The notes beneath the pieces were generated by a model, which ran no database searches, was not told where the DNA came from, and was given only the letters and a program-made list of their open reading frames with translations. This document shows, piece after piece, positions 1 to 8,362 of a DNA stretch of 57,420 nt (position 1 is its first letter; each line of letters starts with the position of its first letter). The position numbers and the translations under genes are program-made. Source of the DNA: Chitinophaga pinensis (GTDB lineage: Bacteria > Pseudomonadota > Gammaproteobacteria > Burkholderiales > Burkholderiaceae_C); NCBI GenBank assembly GCA_943326015.2, contig CALPRQ020000025.1:1-57420 (forward strand). The letters run 5' to 3'.

Positions 1-65
1 CAGTTGGATAGAGTACTTGGCTACGAACCAAGGGGTCGTGGGTTCGAATCCTGCCAGCCGCACCA
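1..65 (+). tRNA. tRNA-Arg (ACG), 5' end cut by the window edge
   Basis: The sequence matches positions 154-218 of the complete downstream copy base for base. It has the D-loop remainder, an anticodon stem-loop with ACG, the T-loop and a genomically encoded CCA end. Only about the first 12 bases (acceptor 5' strand and start of the D-stem) lie outside the window. ACG, modified to ICG, reads CGU/CGC/CGA arginine codons. It is the first of a tandem identical pair. Confidence 0.93.
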
Positions 66-76
66 AATATGGAAAT

Positions 77-99
77 CGCAGCGCCAACGGCTGCGTTTT
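77..99 (+). terminator. Hairpin with short T-run between the two tRNA-Arg genes
   Basis: CGCAGC (77-82) pairs with GCTGCG (90-95) around a 7-base loop and is followed by TTTT. It could end or process the transcript of the first tRNA copy. The stem is only 6 bp and the T-run is short, so this is a weak call. Confidence 0.4.
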
Positions 100-141
100 C
101 ATTGCACGAGTTTCATTCGTCGCAAGGCGGACTACGGTTTA

Positions 142-218
142 GCGGCTGTAGCTCAGTTGGATAGAGTACTTGGCTACGAACCAAGGGGTCGTGGGTTCGA
201 ATCCTGCCAGCCGCACCA
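142..218 (+). tRNA. tRNA-Arg (ACG), complete
   Basis: This is a 77-base cloverleaf. The acceptor GCGGCTG pairs with CAGCCGC. The anticodon stem CTTGG/CCAAG holds a loop with ACG at positions 34-36. The T-loop GGTTCGAATC is standard, the discriminator is A and CCA is encoded. It is identical over the shared part to the copy at 1-65, so the pair is a recent tandem duplication or is kept identical by gene conversion. Confidence 0.96.
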
Positions 219-220
219 AT

Positions 221-259
221 AAAAAAACCTGCTACAAGTTTTGTGGCAGGTTTTTTTTT
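221..259 (+). terminator. Rho-independent terminator after the tRNA-Arg pair
   Basis: A 12-bp stem (arms starting AACCTGC at 226 and ending GGCAGGTT at 252, one G-T wobble) is followed by nine T's. It lies just past the tRNA CCA end and 18 bases before greB, so it separates tRNA transcription from greB. Confidence 0.88.
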
Positions 260-276
260 GCCCTTAGATTTTTCCC

Positions 277-834
277 ATGAGCCCAGCCTTCACCCGCGAA
301 ACCGATGCCGATGACGACGAGGATCTCGGCCTGCCCAGACTGCCTGCTGGCGGCAAGAACTACATCACCCGCGCTGGCCACGATCGCTTGAGAGCTGAAC
401 TGCTCAACCTGCTCGATGTCGAGCGGCCGAAGATGGTCGAGATCGTGCACTGGGCCGCCAGCAACGGCGACCGCTCGGAGAACGGCGACTACCTCTATGG
501 CAAGAAGCGGCTACGCGAGATCGACCGCCGCATCCGCTTCCTGACCCGGCGGCTCGACATCGCGGTGGTGGTCGATCCCTCGCAGCATCACGGCAAGGAC
601 CAGGTCTTCTTCGGCGCCAGCGTGACCTATGCGCGCGAGGACGGCAGCGAGACCACCGTGACCATCATGGGCATAGACGAGGCCGACAGCGCCCAGGGCC
701 AGATCAGCTGGATCGCGCCGGTGGCGCAGGCGCTGCTCAAGGCGCGCGTGGGCGACGAGGTTCGCCTGCGCACCCCTGCCGGCTGGGAAACGCTTGAGCT
801 GCTTGAGGTCAGCTACCCGCCGCCAGCGGCCTGA
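277..834 (+). CDS. greB: Transcription elongation factor GreB
   Basis: GreB rescues backtracked RNA polymerase by inserting its coiled coil into the secondary channel and stimulating transcript cleavage. The 185-aa protein has an N-terminal coiled coil (about 30-98). Its tip has the family's acidic motif NGDRSENGDY (63-72), whose Asp and Glu hold the catalytic Mg2+. A C-terminal FKBP-like domain (about 105-180) follows. The first ~25 residues are an acidic extension beyond the usual GreB start. No clear Shine-Dalgarno sequence precedes the ATG. It converges on spoT with only 14 bases between the stops. GreA would lack the extended basic patch, so GreB is preferred. Confidence 0.93.
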   Translation: MSPAFTRETDADDDEDLGLPRLPAGGKNYITRAGHDRLRAELLNLLDVERPKMVEIVHWAASNGDRSENGDYLYGKKRLREIDRRIRFLTRRLDIAVVVDPSQHHGKDQVFFGASVTYAREDGSETTVTIMGIDEADSAQGQISWIAPVAQALLKARVGDEVRLRTPAGWETLELLEVSYPPPAA

Positions 835-848
835 GCCGCCAGCCAGCT

Positions 849-3095
849 TCAGGCCGCTCCGCTGCCCGGGTGTTCGCGGTGAATCCGCATCACCGTCGGC
901 GTGCGCTTGAGGCTGCGCAGCACATGGGCCAGGTGGACTCGGTCGCGCACCGCCACCGTGAAGCGGATGTCCAGGTCGGACAGCACGGGCTCCTTGCTCA
1001 TCTGCAGGTGCGTGATGTCGGCCTCGGCGGCGGCCAGCGCGACGGCCACCTTGGCCAGCGCACCCTTGACGTTGTTGAGCGTCACCAGCAGGCAGGTCTC
1101 GAACGGGCGCACGGGCTCGTCCGCCCATTCGACCGCGGTGAAGCGTTCACTGTCGCGCAGCAACTGCTTCTGGATCACCGGGCAGTCTGCGGTGTGCACC
1201 ACCAGGCCCTCGCCACGGCCCAGGTAGCCGACGATGGCATCGCCCGGGATCGGGTGGCAGCAGCTGGCGTAACGGACCGAGGCGCCCTCGCTGCCGTCGA
1301 GCGCCAGCACGCCCTGGCTGAGCTGGTCGTGGCCGCCGGCGTAGCGTTCCTGCGTCATCAGCAGCACGTCGGGCTTGAGGCCGGCTTCGCCCAGCAGCCT
1401 GGCCAGCTTGATCGCGACCATGGTGGCGATGCGCTTGCCCAGGCCGATGTCGGTCAGCAGTTCATCGCGGTTGCGGTTGCCGGTGAAGCGCAGCAGCTTG
1501 TCCCACAATCCGGGCGGCTGGCTGTCGGGCAGGGCGGCGATGCCTTCGGCGCGCAGCGCCTGCAGCAGCAGCCGTTCACCCAGCTCGCGCGATTCCTTGG
1601 CCTCCAGCGTCTTGAGGTGGTGGCGGATCTTGGAGCGGGCCCGTCCGGTGCGCACGAAAGTCAGCCAGGCCGGATTCGGCCTGGCGTGCGGCGAGGTCGC
1701 GATCTCGACCACATCGCCGTTCTTGAGTTCGGTGTGCAGCGGGGTCTGCTCGCGGTTGACCAGCGCGCCGATCGCGTGCGAACCCACGTCGGTGTGGATC
1801 GCGTAGGCGAAGTCGATCACGGTCGCACCGTGCGGCATCGCCATGATGCGGCCCTTGGGCGTGAAGACATAGACCGCTTCGGGGAACAGGTCGACCTTGA
1901 CATGGTCCCAGAACTCGGCGGCGTCGTGGGTCTCCTGCTGGATGTCGAGCAGTGACTGCAGCCACTGGGTGTTGAGGTCCTGTGCCGCCGTGCTGTCGGG
2001 TTCGCTGGCCTTGTAGAGCCAGTGCGCCGCCACGCCGGATTCGGCCACCACGTCCATGGTTTCGGTGCGCAGCTGGAACTCGATGTTGGTGCCGAACGGC
2101 CCGACCAGCGTGGTGTGCAGCGACTGGTAGCCGTTGGCCTTGGGGATGGCGATGTAGTCGCGAAACTTGCCCGGCAGCGGCTTGTAGAGCTGGTGCAGCA
2201 CGCCCAAGGCGGCATAGCATTGCATCAAGTCTGGCAGGATGATGCGAAAGCCGTAGATGTCGGTCACCTGCGCAAAGGACAGGTGCTTGAGCCGCATCTT
2301 GCGGTAGATCGAGAACAGCGTCTTCTGGCGCCCGCGTATGCGCGTCTCCATGCCTTGCTGCCCGAAGGCGTTGTCGACCTCGGCGTGCACGCGCGCGATC
2401 AGGTCCTTGCGCCGGCTGCGCGACTTGTTCAGCGCCTTGGTCAGGACGGCGTAGCGCCAGGGAAACAGGTGCTTGAAGGCCAGTTCCTGCAGCTCGCGGT
2501 AGCTGTGGTTGAGGCCCAGGCGGTGCGCGATCGGCGCGTAGATCTCGATCGTCTCGGAAGAGATGCGCTCCCACTTGCTGCGCGGCATGTCGCCCATGGT
2601 GCGCATGTTGTGGGTGCGGTCGGCCAGCTTGATCAGGATCACGCGCACGTCGCGCGCCATCGCCAGCAGCATCTTGCGGAAGGACTCGGCCTGGTTGTGC
2701 TCGCGCGAGTGGAATTCGAGCTTCTCGAGCTTGGTCAGGCCGTCGACCAGCTCCGCCACCGGGGTGCCGAAGCGCTCGACCAGATCGGCCTTGCTGATGC
2801 CGCAGTCTTCCATCACGTCGTGCATCAGCGCGGCCGACAGTGCCTGCGCGTCGAGCTTCCACTCGGTGCAGATCTGTGCCACTGCGATCGGGTGCGTGAT
2901 GTAGGGATCGCCGTTCTTGCGCAGCTGGCCCAGATGGGCCTCGTCGGCCAGCCGGTAGGCGCGGCGCACCAGTTCGATGTCGGCCGGGCTCAGGTAGTCC
3001 AGGCAGGCCTCCAGCGCGGCGAAGCTGGCGGCAGAAGCTCTGGCCGCGGCCTGTGCGGGGCTCAGAGTAGGGGTCGAGGTCGCATCCTGATTCAT
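849..3095 (-). CDS. spoT: Bifunctional (p)ppGpp synthetase/hydrolase SpoT (RelA/SpoT homologue)
   Basis: This enzyme makes and degrades the alarmone (p)ppGpp and controls the stringent response. The 748-aa protein has the full long-RSH layout. The HD hydrolase domain has intact His-Asp (HDVMED, 92-97). The synthetase domain contains GKFRDYIAIPKANGYQSLH, where the basic (K/R)xRD variant marks a bifunctional SpoT-type enzyme rather than RelA. A TGS domain lies at about 405-465, followed by a Cys-rich zinc-finger region (CCHPIPGD) and a C-terminal ACT domain. It sits downstream of rpoZ, but a strong terminator lies between them. A -10-like TAAAGT ends 6 bases before the ATG and there is no Shine-Dalgarno sequence, so a leaderless transcript from its own promoter is likely. 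Confidence 0.96.
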   Translation of the reverse strand: MNQDATSTPTLSPAQAAARASAASFAALEACLDYLSPADIELVRRAYRLADEAHLGQLRKNGDPYITHPIAVAQICTEWKLDAQALSAALMHDVMEDCGISKADLVERFGTPVAELVDGLTKLEKLEFHSREHNQAESFRKMLLAMARDVRVILIKLADRTHNMRTMGDMPRSKWERISSETIEIYAPIAHRLGLNHSYRELQELAFKHLFPWRYAVLTKALNKSRSRRKDLIARVHAEVDNAFGQQGMETRIRGRQKTLFSIYRKMRLKHLSFAQVTDIYGFRIILPDLMQCYAALGVLHQLYKPLPGKFRDYIAIPKANGYQSLHTTLVGPFGTNIEFQLRTETMDVVAESGVAAHWLYKASEPDSTAAQDLNTQWLQSLLDIQQETHDAAEFWDHVKVDLFPEAVYVFTPKGRIMAMPHGATVIDFAYAIHTDVGSHAIGALVNREQTPLHTELKNGDVVEIATSPHARPNPAWLTFVRTGRARSKIRHHLKTLEAKESRELGERLLLQALRAEGIAALPDSQPPGLWDKLLRFTGNRNRDELLTDIGLGKRIATMVAIKLARLLGEAGLKPDVLLMTQERYAGGHDQLSQGVLALDGSEGASVRYASCCHPIPGDAIVGYLGRGEGLVVHTADCPVIQKQLLRDSERFTAVEWADEPVRPFETCLLVTLNNVKGALAKVAVALAAAEADITHLQMSKEPVLSDLDIRFTVAVRDRVHLAHVLRSLKRTPTVMRIHREHPGSGAA

Positions 3096-3101
3096 GTCTT
3101 T

Positions 3102-3107
3102 ACTTTA
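3102..3107 (-). promoter_or_regulatory. -10-like box immediately upstream of spoT
   Basis: On the minus strand TAAAGT is followed by six bases and then the spoT ATG, so the predicted +1 is the A of the start codon. No convincing -35 is visible. It fits a leaderless pattern seen at several genes in this window. Confidence 0.4.
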
Positions 3108-3163
3108 GCCTGAATGGGTGCGGATTGACGCCGTTGCCGGCATTTGCGTCTGGGCGCCGGGCC

Positions 3164-3196
3164 TGAAAAAGAAAAGGCACCGCGCTGCGGTGCCTT
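3164..3196 (-). terminator. Rho-independent terminator between rpoZ and spoT
   Basis: A perfect 10-bp stem, AAGGCACCGC (3174-3183) with GCGGTGCCTT (3187-3196), has a 3-base loop. On the minus strand it is followed by TTTTCTTTTT. It lies 24 bases past the rpoZ stop, so it should end or attenuate the yicC-gmk-rpoZ transcript before spoT. Confidence 0.85.
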
Positions 3197-3219
3197 GAAT
3201 CCTGGGCGCTTGGCCTGCT

Positions 3220-3423
3220 TCAGATCGGGACTTTCTTCAGCATTTCCAGGCCGACCTTGCCTTCGGCGATCTCGCGCAGGGCGGTCACGCAGGGCTTGTT
3301 CTTGGTCTCGACCCGGGGGGTGTGACCCTGGTGCAGCATGCGGGCGCGGTAGGTTGCGGCCAGCACGAGCTGAAAGCGGTTGGGGATCTTTTCCAGACAG
3401 TCTTCAACGGTGATGCGTGCCAT
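3220..3423 (-). CDS. rpoZ: RNA polymerase omega subunit
   Basis: Omega helps assemble and stabilise the core RNA polymerase by chaperoning beta-prime, and forms part of a ppGpp-binding site. The 67-aa protein starts [20 protein letters not shown] and matches the usual small betaproteobacterial length. It contains the conserved early helix and the ALREI segment. It lies 35 bases after gmk in the same direction and is preceded by a GGAG-type ribosome binding site. The gmk-rpoZ-spoT order is conserved across proteobacteria. Confidence 0.95.
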   Translation of the reverse strand: MARITVEDCLEKIPNRFQLVLAATYRARMLHQGHTPRVETKNKPCVTALREIAEGKVGLEMLKKVPI

Positions 3424-3458
3424 GACGGGCTCCGGTGCGGCGCAGGGCCGTGGGGGGA

Positions 3459-4094
3459 TTAGGGGATATCGAGGGCGCGGAAGGTGTCGGCACGGGCGCG
3501 ACGCTGAGCGGCCACCTTGAGCCGCTGCGCGTGCGCAATGGCTTTCAGGTCGAAAAGCGCGCGCTCGAACAATTCATTGATTATAACGAAATCGAACTGG
3601 TCGACCTGTGCGACTTCCGCGGCGGCGTTCTTCATGCGCAGCTCGATGGTCTCGTCGGAGTCCTCGTTGCGGCGCTGCAGGCGCGCGCGCAGCTCGGGCC
3701 AGCTCGGCGGCAGGATGAAGATCAGCACCGCGTTGGGGAACTGGTCCTTGATCTGGACCGCGCCCTGGAAGTCGATCTCGAGCACGATGTCGGCGCCAGC
3801 GGCGATCTTGTTCTCGATCGTCTGGCGCGAGGTGCCGTAGCGGTTGCCGTGCACCTGCGCCCACTCGACGAAGGCGTCGGCCGCCACCATGCGGTCGAAT
3901 TCCTCGTGGCTGGTGAAGTAGTACTCGCGGCCGTGCACCTCCTGGCCGCGCGGCGCGCGGGTGGTGTGCGACACGGACAGTTCCATGTGCGAGTCGACTT
4001 CCAGCAGGGCCTTGACCAGGCTGGACTTGCCGGTGCCGCTGGGTGCGGCCACGACGTAGAGGTTGCCGGGGTAATCCATCTTGTTCTCGTTCAT
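3459..4094 (-). CDS. gmk: Guanylate kinase
   Basis: Gmk phosphorylates GMP to GDP using ATP. The 211-aa protein has a P-loop APSGTGKS (17-24), a GMP-binding segment with [11 protein letters not shown] and YYFTSHEEF, and the [11 protein letters not shown] stretch typical of bacterial guanylate kinases. The ATG at 4094 overlaps the yicC stop (ATGA), which argues for this start. An in-frame ATG at 4079, giving a more typical 206 aa, is the alternative. It is co-directional with yicC upstream and rpoZ downstream. Confidence 0.95.
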   Translation of the reverse strand: MNENKMDYPGNLYVVAAPSGTGKSSLVKALLEVDSHMELSVSHTTRAPRGQEVHGREYYFTSHEEFDRMVAADAFVEWAQVHGNRYGTSRQTIENKIAAGADIVLEIDFQGAVQIKDQFPNAVLIFILPPSWPELRARLQRRNEDSDETIELRMKNAAAEVAQVDQFDFVIINELFERALFDLKAIAHAQRLKVAAQRRARADTFRALDIP

Positions 4095-4999
4095 TCGAGG
4101 TTCTGCACCTGTTCGCGCATCTGCTCGATCATGACCTTCATGTCGACCGAGATCCGGGTCAGCTCCAGGCTGGACGACTTGCTGCCCAGGGTGTTGGCCT
4201 CGCGGTGCAGCTCCTGGATGAAGAAGTCCAGCCGCTTGCCGACTTCGCCGCCCTTGCCGATCAGGCGCTCGATCTCGTCGAGGTGGGCCTGCAGCCGGGT
4301 CAGTTCCTCGGCCACGTCGATGCGGATCGCGAATGCGGTGGCTTCCGACAGGGCGCGTTCCTGCGCGGCCTGGGCGGCGGAGTCGGCCCGCGCCGTGCCG
4401 AGCGCCTCGTTCCAGCGTTCCAGGAAGCGCTGGCGCTGCAGCTCGACCAGCTGCGGCACCATGGGCTGGGCCTGGGCCGCCAGCGCGCGCAGCTGGGCGA
4501 CGCGGTCGAGCAGCATGGCGCAGAGCTTGGCGCCCTCGCGTTCGCGCGAGGCGGTGAATTCGTCTACCGCGTGACGTGCCAGCGCGAGCAGTTCGTCGGC
4601 CAGGCCGGTCGGCGCGGGCACGCTGCGGCCCAGCGTGGCCAGCACCTCGGCGACCGAGAGCGGGCGCGACTGCGGCATCCAGGCCAGCACCTGGTCCTGC
4701 ACGCCGATGAGCTTTTGCAGTTCGGCCATGCCGGGCTGGCGCAGTGCATGGTCGCCGCGGCCTTCGATCCAGGCGCGGACCTCGACCTTGCCGCGCTTGA
4801 CGCGGGCGCTGATCAGTTCGCGCAGTGCGGGTTCGGCCGGGCGCAGTTCGTCCGACAGGCGAAAGCCCAGGTCGAGGAAGCGGCTGTTGACCGAGCGGAT
4901 TTCCATGCCCAGCGCGGGGGCGCCAGCGGGAGCAGGGGTGTCGGGACCGGGGGCCTGGCTCTGGGCCGTGGCGTAGCCGGTCATGCTGTAAACTGGCAT
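4091..4999 (-). CDS. yicC: YicC family endoribonuclease
   Basis: YicC-family proteins are endoribonucleases linked to RNA turnover and stationary-phase stress. The 302-aa protein begins [13 protein letters not shown], matching the family's conserved SMTxYA opening. It has the family's helical, Arg/Glu-rich centre and ends near [19 protein letters not shown], a conserved C-terminal block. The reading frame stays open upstream, but conservation starts here, so 4999 is chosen. It is divergent from the kinase gene at 5052 and heads the yicC-gmk-rpoZ operon. Confidence 0.92.
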   Translation of the reverse strand: MPVYSMTGYATAQSQAPGPDTPAPAGAPALGMEIRSVNSRFLDLGFRLSDELRPAEPALRELISARVKRGKVEVRAWIEGRGDHALRQPGMAELQKLIGVQDQVLAWMPQSRPLSVAEVLATLGRSVPAPTGLADELLALARHAVDEFTASREREGAKLCAMLLDRVAQLRALAAQAQPMVPQLVELQRQRFLERWNEALGTARADSAAQAAQERALSEATAFAIRIDVAEELTRLQAHLDEIERLIGKGGEVGKRLDFFIQELHREANTLGSKSSSLELTRISVDMKVMIEQMREQVQNLE

Positions 5000-5039
5000 A
5001 TCGATTCTCGCAGTCTGGACGCAACGGCTTGAGGTTGCA

Positions 5040-5045
5040 GATACT
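5040..5045 (+). promoter_or_regulatory. -10-like box upstream of the Ser/Thr kinase
   Basis: GATACT is followed by exactly six bases and then the kinase ATG. A TGGACG hexamer 18 bases upstream could be the -35. There is no Shine-Dalgarno sequence between, so the predicted mRNA is leaderless. Confidence 0.45.
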
Positions 5046-5051
5046 CCGATT

Positions 5052-6029
5052 ATGTCAAAGACCAAGCCTGCTCCGCTGCCCTCGGACATCCGGATCGGGG
5101 GCTATCGCATCCTGCGTCAGCTGGCTTCGGGCGGTTTTGGCGTGGTTTACCTTGCGCAGGACGCCAGCGGCCAGAAAGTCGCGCTCAAGGAGTACCTGCC
5201 TGCGTCGCTGGTCGAACGCCGGCCCGGCGAGCTGCTGCCGGTGGTGCCGTCCGACAAGCTGTCGCTCTATCGGCTCGGGCTCAAGAGCTTCTTCGAGGAG
5301 GGGCGGGCGCTGGCGCAGATCTCGCACCCTGCGGTGGTGGGGGTGCTCAATTTCTTCCGCGAGAACGAGACCGTCTACATGGCGATGAACTACCTGGAGG
5401 GGGCCACCCTGCAGGACTTCATCGTGGTCGCGCGCGAGCTCAAGCGGCCCAAGGTGTTCCGCGAGTCGACCATCCGCTCGCTGTTCGACGAGGTGCTGCG
5501 CGGCCTGCGCATCGTGCATCAGCACAAGATGCTGCACCTCGACATCAAGCCGGCCAACATCTTCATCACCGATGACAACCGGGCCGTGCTGATCGACTTC
5601 GGCGCGGCGCGCGAGGTGCTCAACACCGAGGGCAGCTTTGTGCGCCCGATGTACACGCCCGGCTTTGCCGCGCCCGAGATGTACCGGCGCGGCGCCGAGC
5701 TCGGGCCCTGGACCGACATCTATGCGATGGGGGCCACCGTCTACGCCTGCATGCGCGGCTACCCGCCCGATGACGTGCCCAAGCGGCAGGAGAAGGACAG
5801 CCTGCCGCTGGAGCTCGCCAGGCTGCGCGGCATCTACTCGGACCAGCTGATCGACCTGGTGTCCTGGTGCATGCAGCTCGATCCGCTGGCGCGCCCGCAG
5901 TCGGTGTTCGAGCTGCTCAGGGAGCTCAACCGCGAGGTGGCGCGCGGCTTCGGCCCGGCTGACCTGTCGCGCGCCCATGCTTCCTCGCCGCTGCCGGGCG
6001 AGGCGAGTTCCAGCTTCCTCGACCTATGA
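5052..6029 (+). CDS. Eukaryotic-like serine/threonine protein kinase
   Basis: This is a 325-aa cytoplasmic kinase with no membrane segment. Visible motifs are the glycine loop [10 protein letters not shown] (24-33), the ATP lysine K46 in VALKEYLP, the catalytic loop HLDIKPAN (162-169), DFG (182-184) and APE (207-209). The catalytic loop reads HLD instead of HRD, so this is a non-RD kinase that may not need activation-loop phosphorylation. Its stop overlaps the start of a PP2C phosphatase (ATGA), giving a co-translated kinase/phosphatase pair that probably acts on shared substrates. The substrates cannot be told from sequence. Confidence 0.92.
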   Translation: MSKTKPAPLPSDIRIGGYRILRQLASGGFGVVYLAQDASGQKVALKEYLPASLVERRPGELLPVVPSDKLSLYRLGLKSFFEEGRALAQISHPAVVGVLNFFRENETVYMAMNYLEGATLQDFIVVARELKRPKVFRESTIRSLFDEVLRGLRIVHQHKMLHLDIKPANIFITDDNRAVLIDFGAAREVLNTEGSFVRPMYTPGFAAPEMYRRGAELGPWTDIYAMGATVYACMRGYPPDDVPKRQEKDSLPLELARLRGIYSDQLIDLVSWCMQLDPLARPQSVFELLRELNREVARGFGPADLSRAHASSPLPGEASSSFLDL

Positions 6030-6931
6030 AATTCTCGGTCTACCAGGTCAGCCACCGGGGCGGGCGCGAGCTCAACGAGGACCGGCTGGCCTATGCCTAC
6101 ACGCAGGACGCGGTGCTGCTGCTGCTGGCCGACGGCATGGGGGGCCATCCCGAGGGCGAGCAGGCGGCCGAAATCGCGGTGCAGACCTTTCGCGCCTGTT
6201 TCGAGGCCGAGGCCAGGCCCGTGCTGGCCGACGTCGAGGCTTTCCTGACCCGTACCCTGGACCTTGCCAATCAGGCCATCCTCGACTACGCGCGGGAGCG
6301 CTGCCTGCCCGACCAGCCGCGCACCACGCTGGTGGCGGCACTGCTGCAGGACAACCGGCTGCACCGGCTGCATTGCGGTGACTCGCGCCTGTACTGGGTG
6401 CGGCGCGGACGGATGCTGGCGCGCACGCGCGACCACTCCTGGCACGAGCGGCCCGGCCTGGCCAGGGCCGGAGCCATGCCCCTGGATCGCAGCGTGCTGT
6501 TCACCTGTCTGGGGTCGTCCTCGCCACCGATCTTCGAGCTGGGCCAGCCCGTGCCGCTGCATGAGGGCGACCGCCTGCTGCTGTGCTCGGACGGTTTGTG
6601 GGACATGGTCGATGATGCCGAGATCGCGCGCTTGCTGGATGCCGGCCCGCTGGAGCAGGTGGTGCCGGGCTTGGCCGAGCTGGCGCTCGCGCGCGCTGGC
6701 CAGTACGGCGACAATGTATCCCTGCTGGCGCTGGAGTGGCGCAATTCGGACGGTTTCCCTGCCACGCTGCAGCTGCCCGTCCCGTTCGGCCAGAGCCCGT
6801 TCCACGGCGCCGATCCGGCTGGGCCGGATGCCGGCTTGCTGGTGCGCGAGCTCGACGACGAGGAGCTCGATCGTGCCATCGCCGAGATCAACGAGTCGAT
6901 CCGCCGCAGGACCGAGCCCCCGCCGTCCTGA
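6026..6931 (+). CDS. PP2C-family serine/threonine phosphatase
   Basis: This Mn/Mg-dependent protein phosphatase is the likely antagonist of the kinase encoded just upstream. The 301-aa protein has NEDR (17-20), the metal-binding DGMGG (36-40), the Asp of [10 protein letters not shown] (188-190) and GDNVSLL near 225, which complete the metal site. A ~60-residue tail after the domain is acidic at its end and has no recognised fold. The start overlaps the kinase stop by four bases. There is no signal peptide or membrane segment. Confidence 0.92.
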   Translation: MKFSVYQVSHRGGRELNEDRLAYAYTQDAVLLLLADGMGGHPEGEQAAEIAVQTFRACFEAEARPVLADVEAFLTRTLDLANQAILDYARERCLPDQPRTTLVAALLQDNRLHRLHCGDSRLYWVRRGRMLARTRDHSWHERPGLARAGAMPLDRSVLFTCLGSSSPPIFELGQPVPLHEGDRLLLCSDGLWDMVDDAEIARLLDAGPLEQVVPGLAELALARAGQYGDNVSLLALEWRNSDGFPATLQLPVPFGQSPFHGADPAGPDAGLLVRELDDEELDRAIAEINESIRRRTEPPPS

Positions 6932-6969
6932 GCGCCAGTGGCTCTCCCTTAGCTTTTGAAGAACCCGAC

Positions 6970-7728
6970 ATGACAGAACAGACCCTTTCCGCGGCGACCC
7001 TGCGCGCCGACGGCCGCCGCCCCGATGCCCTGCGCACGGTGCGCATCACCCGCCAGTACACCATGCACGCCGAGGGCTCGGTGCTGGTCGAGTTCGGTCA
7101 CACCAAGGTGCTGTGCACCGCCTCGGTCGAGGAAAAGGTGCCGCCGCACCAGCGCGGCAGCGGCGAGGGCTGGGTCACGGCCGAATACGGCATGCTGCCG
7201 CGCGCCACCCACACGCGCAGCAGCCGCGAGGCGGCCAAGGGCAAGCAGAGCGGTCGCACCCAGGAGATCCAGCGCCTGATCGGCCGCTCGCTGCGCGCGG
7301 TGTTCGATCTCAAGGCGCTCGGCGAACGCACCATCACGCTTGACTGCGACGTGCTGCAGGCCGATGGCGGCACCCGCACCGCCGCCATCACGGGTGCCTT
7401 CGTCGCCGCCCAGGATGCGGTGCACCAGCTGCTGGCCGAGGGCAAGCTGGTGGACAGCCCGGTGCTGCACCCAGTGGCGGCGGTCTCGGTCGGCATCGTC
7501 GGCGGTCAGCCGGTGCTGGACCTCGACTACCTGGAGGACTCCGGCTGCGACACCGACATGAACGTGGTCATGACCGGCGCGGGTCACTATGTCGAGGTCC
7601 AGGGCACGGCCGAGGGCCTGCCTTTCAGCCGCGAGGAAATGAACCAGCTGCTGCTGCTGGCCGAAAAGGGCATCGCTGAGCTGATCGTGCTGCAGCAGGC
7701 CGCGCTGGCCGGCGAAGACGTGATCTGA
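6970..7728 (+). CDS. rph: Ribonuclease PH
   Basis: RNase PH is a phosphate-dependent 3' exonuclease that trims tRNA and rRNA precursors. The 252-aa protein has the conserved opening [15 protein letters not shown], the RNA-binding [20 protein letters not shown] segment, and [19 protein letters not shown], which includes the catalytic acidic residues. Length is normal for the family. The start at 6970 is chosen because conservation begins right after [12 protein letters not shown]; the open frame upstream is only overlap with the phosphatase gene. rdgB follows 10 bases later, so the two are co-transcribed. Confidence 0.95.
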   Translation: MTEQTLSAATLRADGRRPDALRTVRITRQYTMHAEGSVLVEFGHTKVLCTASVEEKVPPHQRGSGEGWVTAEYGMLPRATHTRSSREAAKGKQSGRTQEIQRLIGRSLRAVFDLKALGERTITLDCDVLQADGGTRTAAITGAFVAAQDAVHQLLAEGKLVDSPVLHPVAAVSVGIVGGQPVLDLDYLEDSGCDTDMNVVMTGAGHYVEVQGTAEGLPFSREEMNQLLLLAEKGIAELIVLQQAALAGEDVI

Positions 7729-7738
7729 GGAGCCGGGC

Positions 7739-8362
7739 ATGACAGGCAGAAAACTGGTACTGGCGTCCAACAACGCCGGCAAGCTGGCCGAGTTGCAGGC
7801 CATGTTCGCGCCGCTGGGCGTGGCGCTGATCCGCCAGGGCGAGCTCGACATCCCCGAGGCACCCGAGCCGCACCGCACCTTCATCGAGAACGCGCTGGCC
7901 AAGGCGCGCCATGCCGCGGCCCTGAGCGGGCTGCCGGCGATGGCCGATGACGCGGGGCTCTGCGTCGATGCCTTCGGCGGCCTGCCGGGCGTGGACACCG
8001 CCTACTACTGCACCCAGTTCGGCTACGAGAAAAGCGATGCCAACAATGTGCGCGCCTTGCTTGAGCAGCTGCAGGGGCAGGCCAACCGCCGCGCCGCGAT
8101 GGTCAGCACCCTGGTCGCGGTGCGCAGCGCCGACGACCCCGAGCCGCTGGTCGCGAGCGGGCGCGTCGCCGGCCTGATCACCGAGCAGCCCATCGGCGAG
8201 AACGGTTTCGGCTTCGACCCGGTGATGTTCATCCCCGAGTTCGGGCTGACCTTTGCCCAGCTGAGCAACGAGGTCAAGAACGCCAACAGCCATCGCGGTC
8301 GCGCCGCCCGTGCCATGCTGGCGCTGATGCGCGAGCGCTGGTATCCGGGCTCGGCAGCATGA
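7739..8362 (+). CDS. rdgB: dITP/XTP pyrophosphatase (RdgB/HAM1 family)
   Basis: RdgB hydrolyses non-canonical purine triphosphates (dITP, ITP, XTP) and so keeps them out of DNA. The 207-aa protein begins with the family's LVLASNNAGKLAEL substrate loop. It also has ADDAGLCVDAFGG, GENGFGFDPVMFIPE and a final SHRGRA motif, all diagnostic. A GAGG-like ribosome binding site precedes the ATG. Its stop overlaps the hemW start (ATGA). rph-rdgB-hemW is a conserved proteobacterial cluster. Confidence 0.95.
   Translation: MTGRKLVLASNNAGKLAELQAMFAPLGVALIRQGELDIPEAPEPHRTFIENALAKARHAAALSGLPAMADDAGLCVDAFGGLPGVDTAYYCTQFGYEKSDANNVRALLEQLQGQANRRAAMVSTLVAVRSADDPEPLVASGRVAGLITEQPIGENGFGFDPVMFIPEFGLTFAQLSNEVKNANSHRGRAARAMLALMRERWYPGSAA

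Noticed and set aside
4-222. Open frame across both tRNA-Arg genes
   Set aside because: The duplicated peptide is simply the translated tRNA repeat.
3121-3130. TTGACG hexamer near the spoT start as a -35
   Set aside because: It lies on the plus strand, where no gene starts; on the minus strand it is not a -35.
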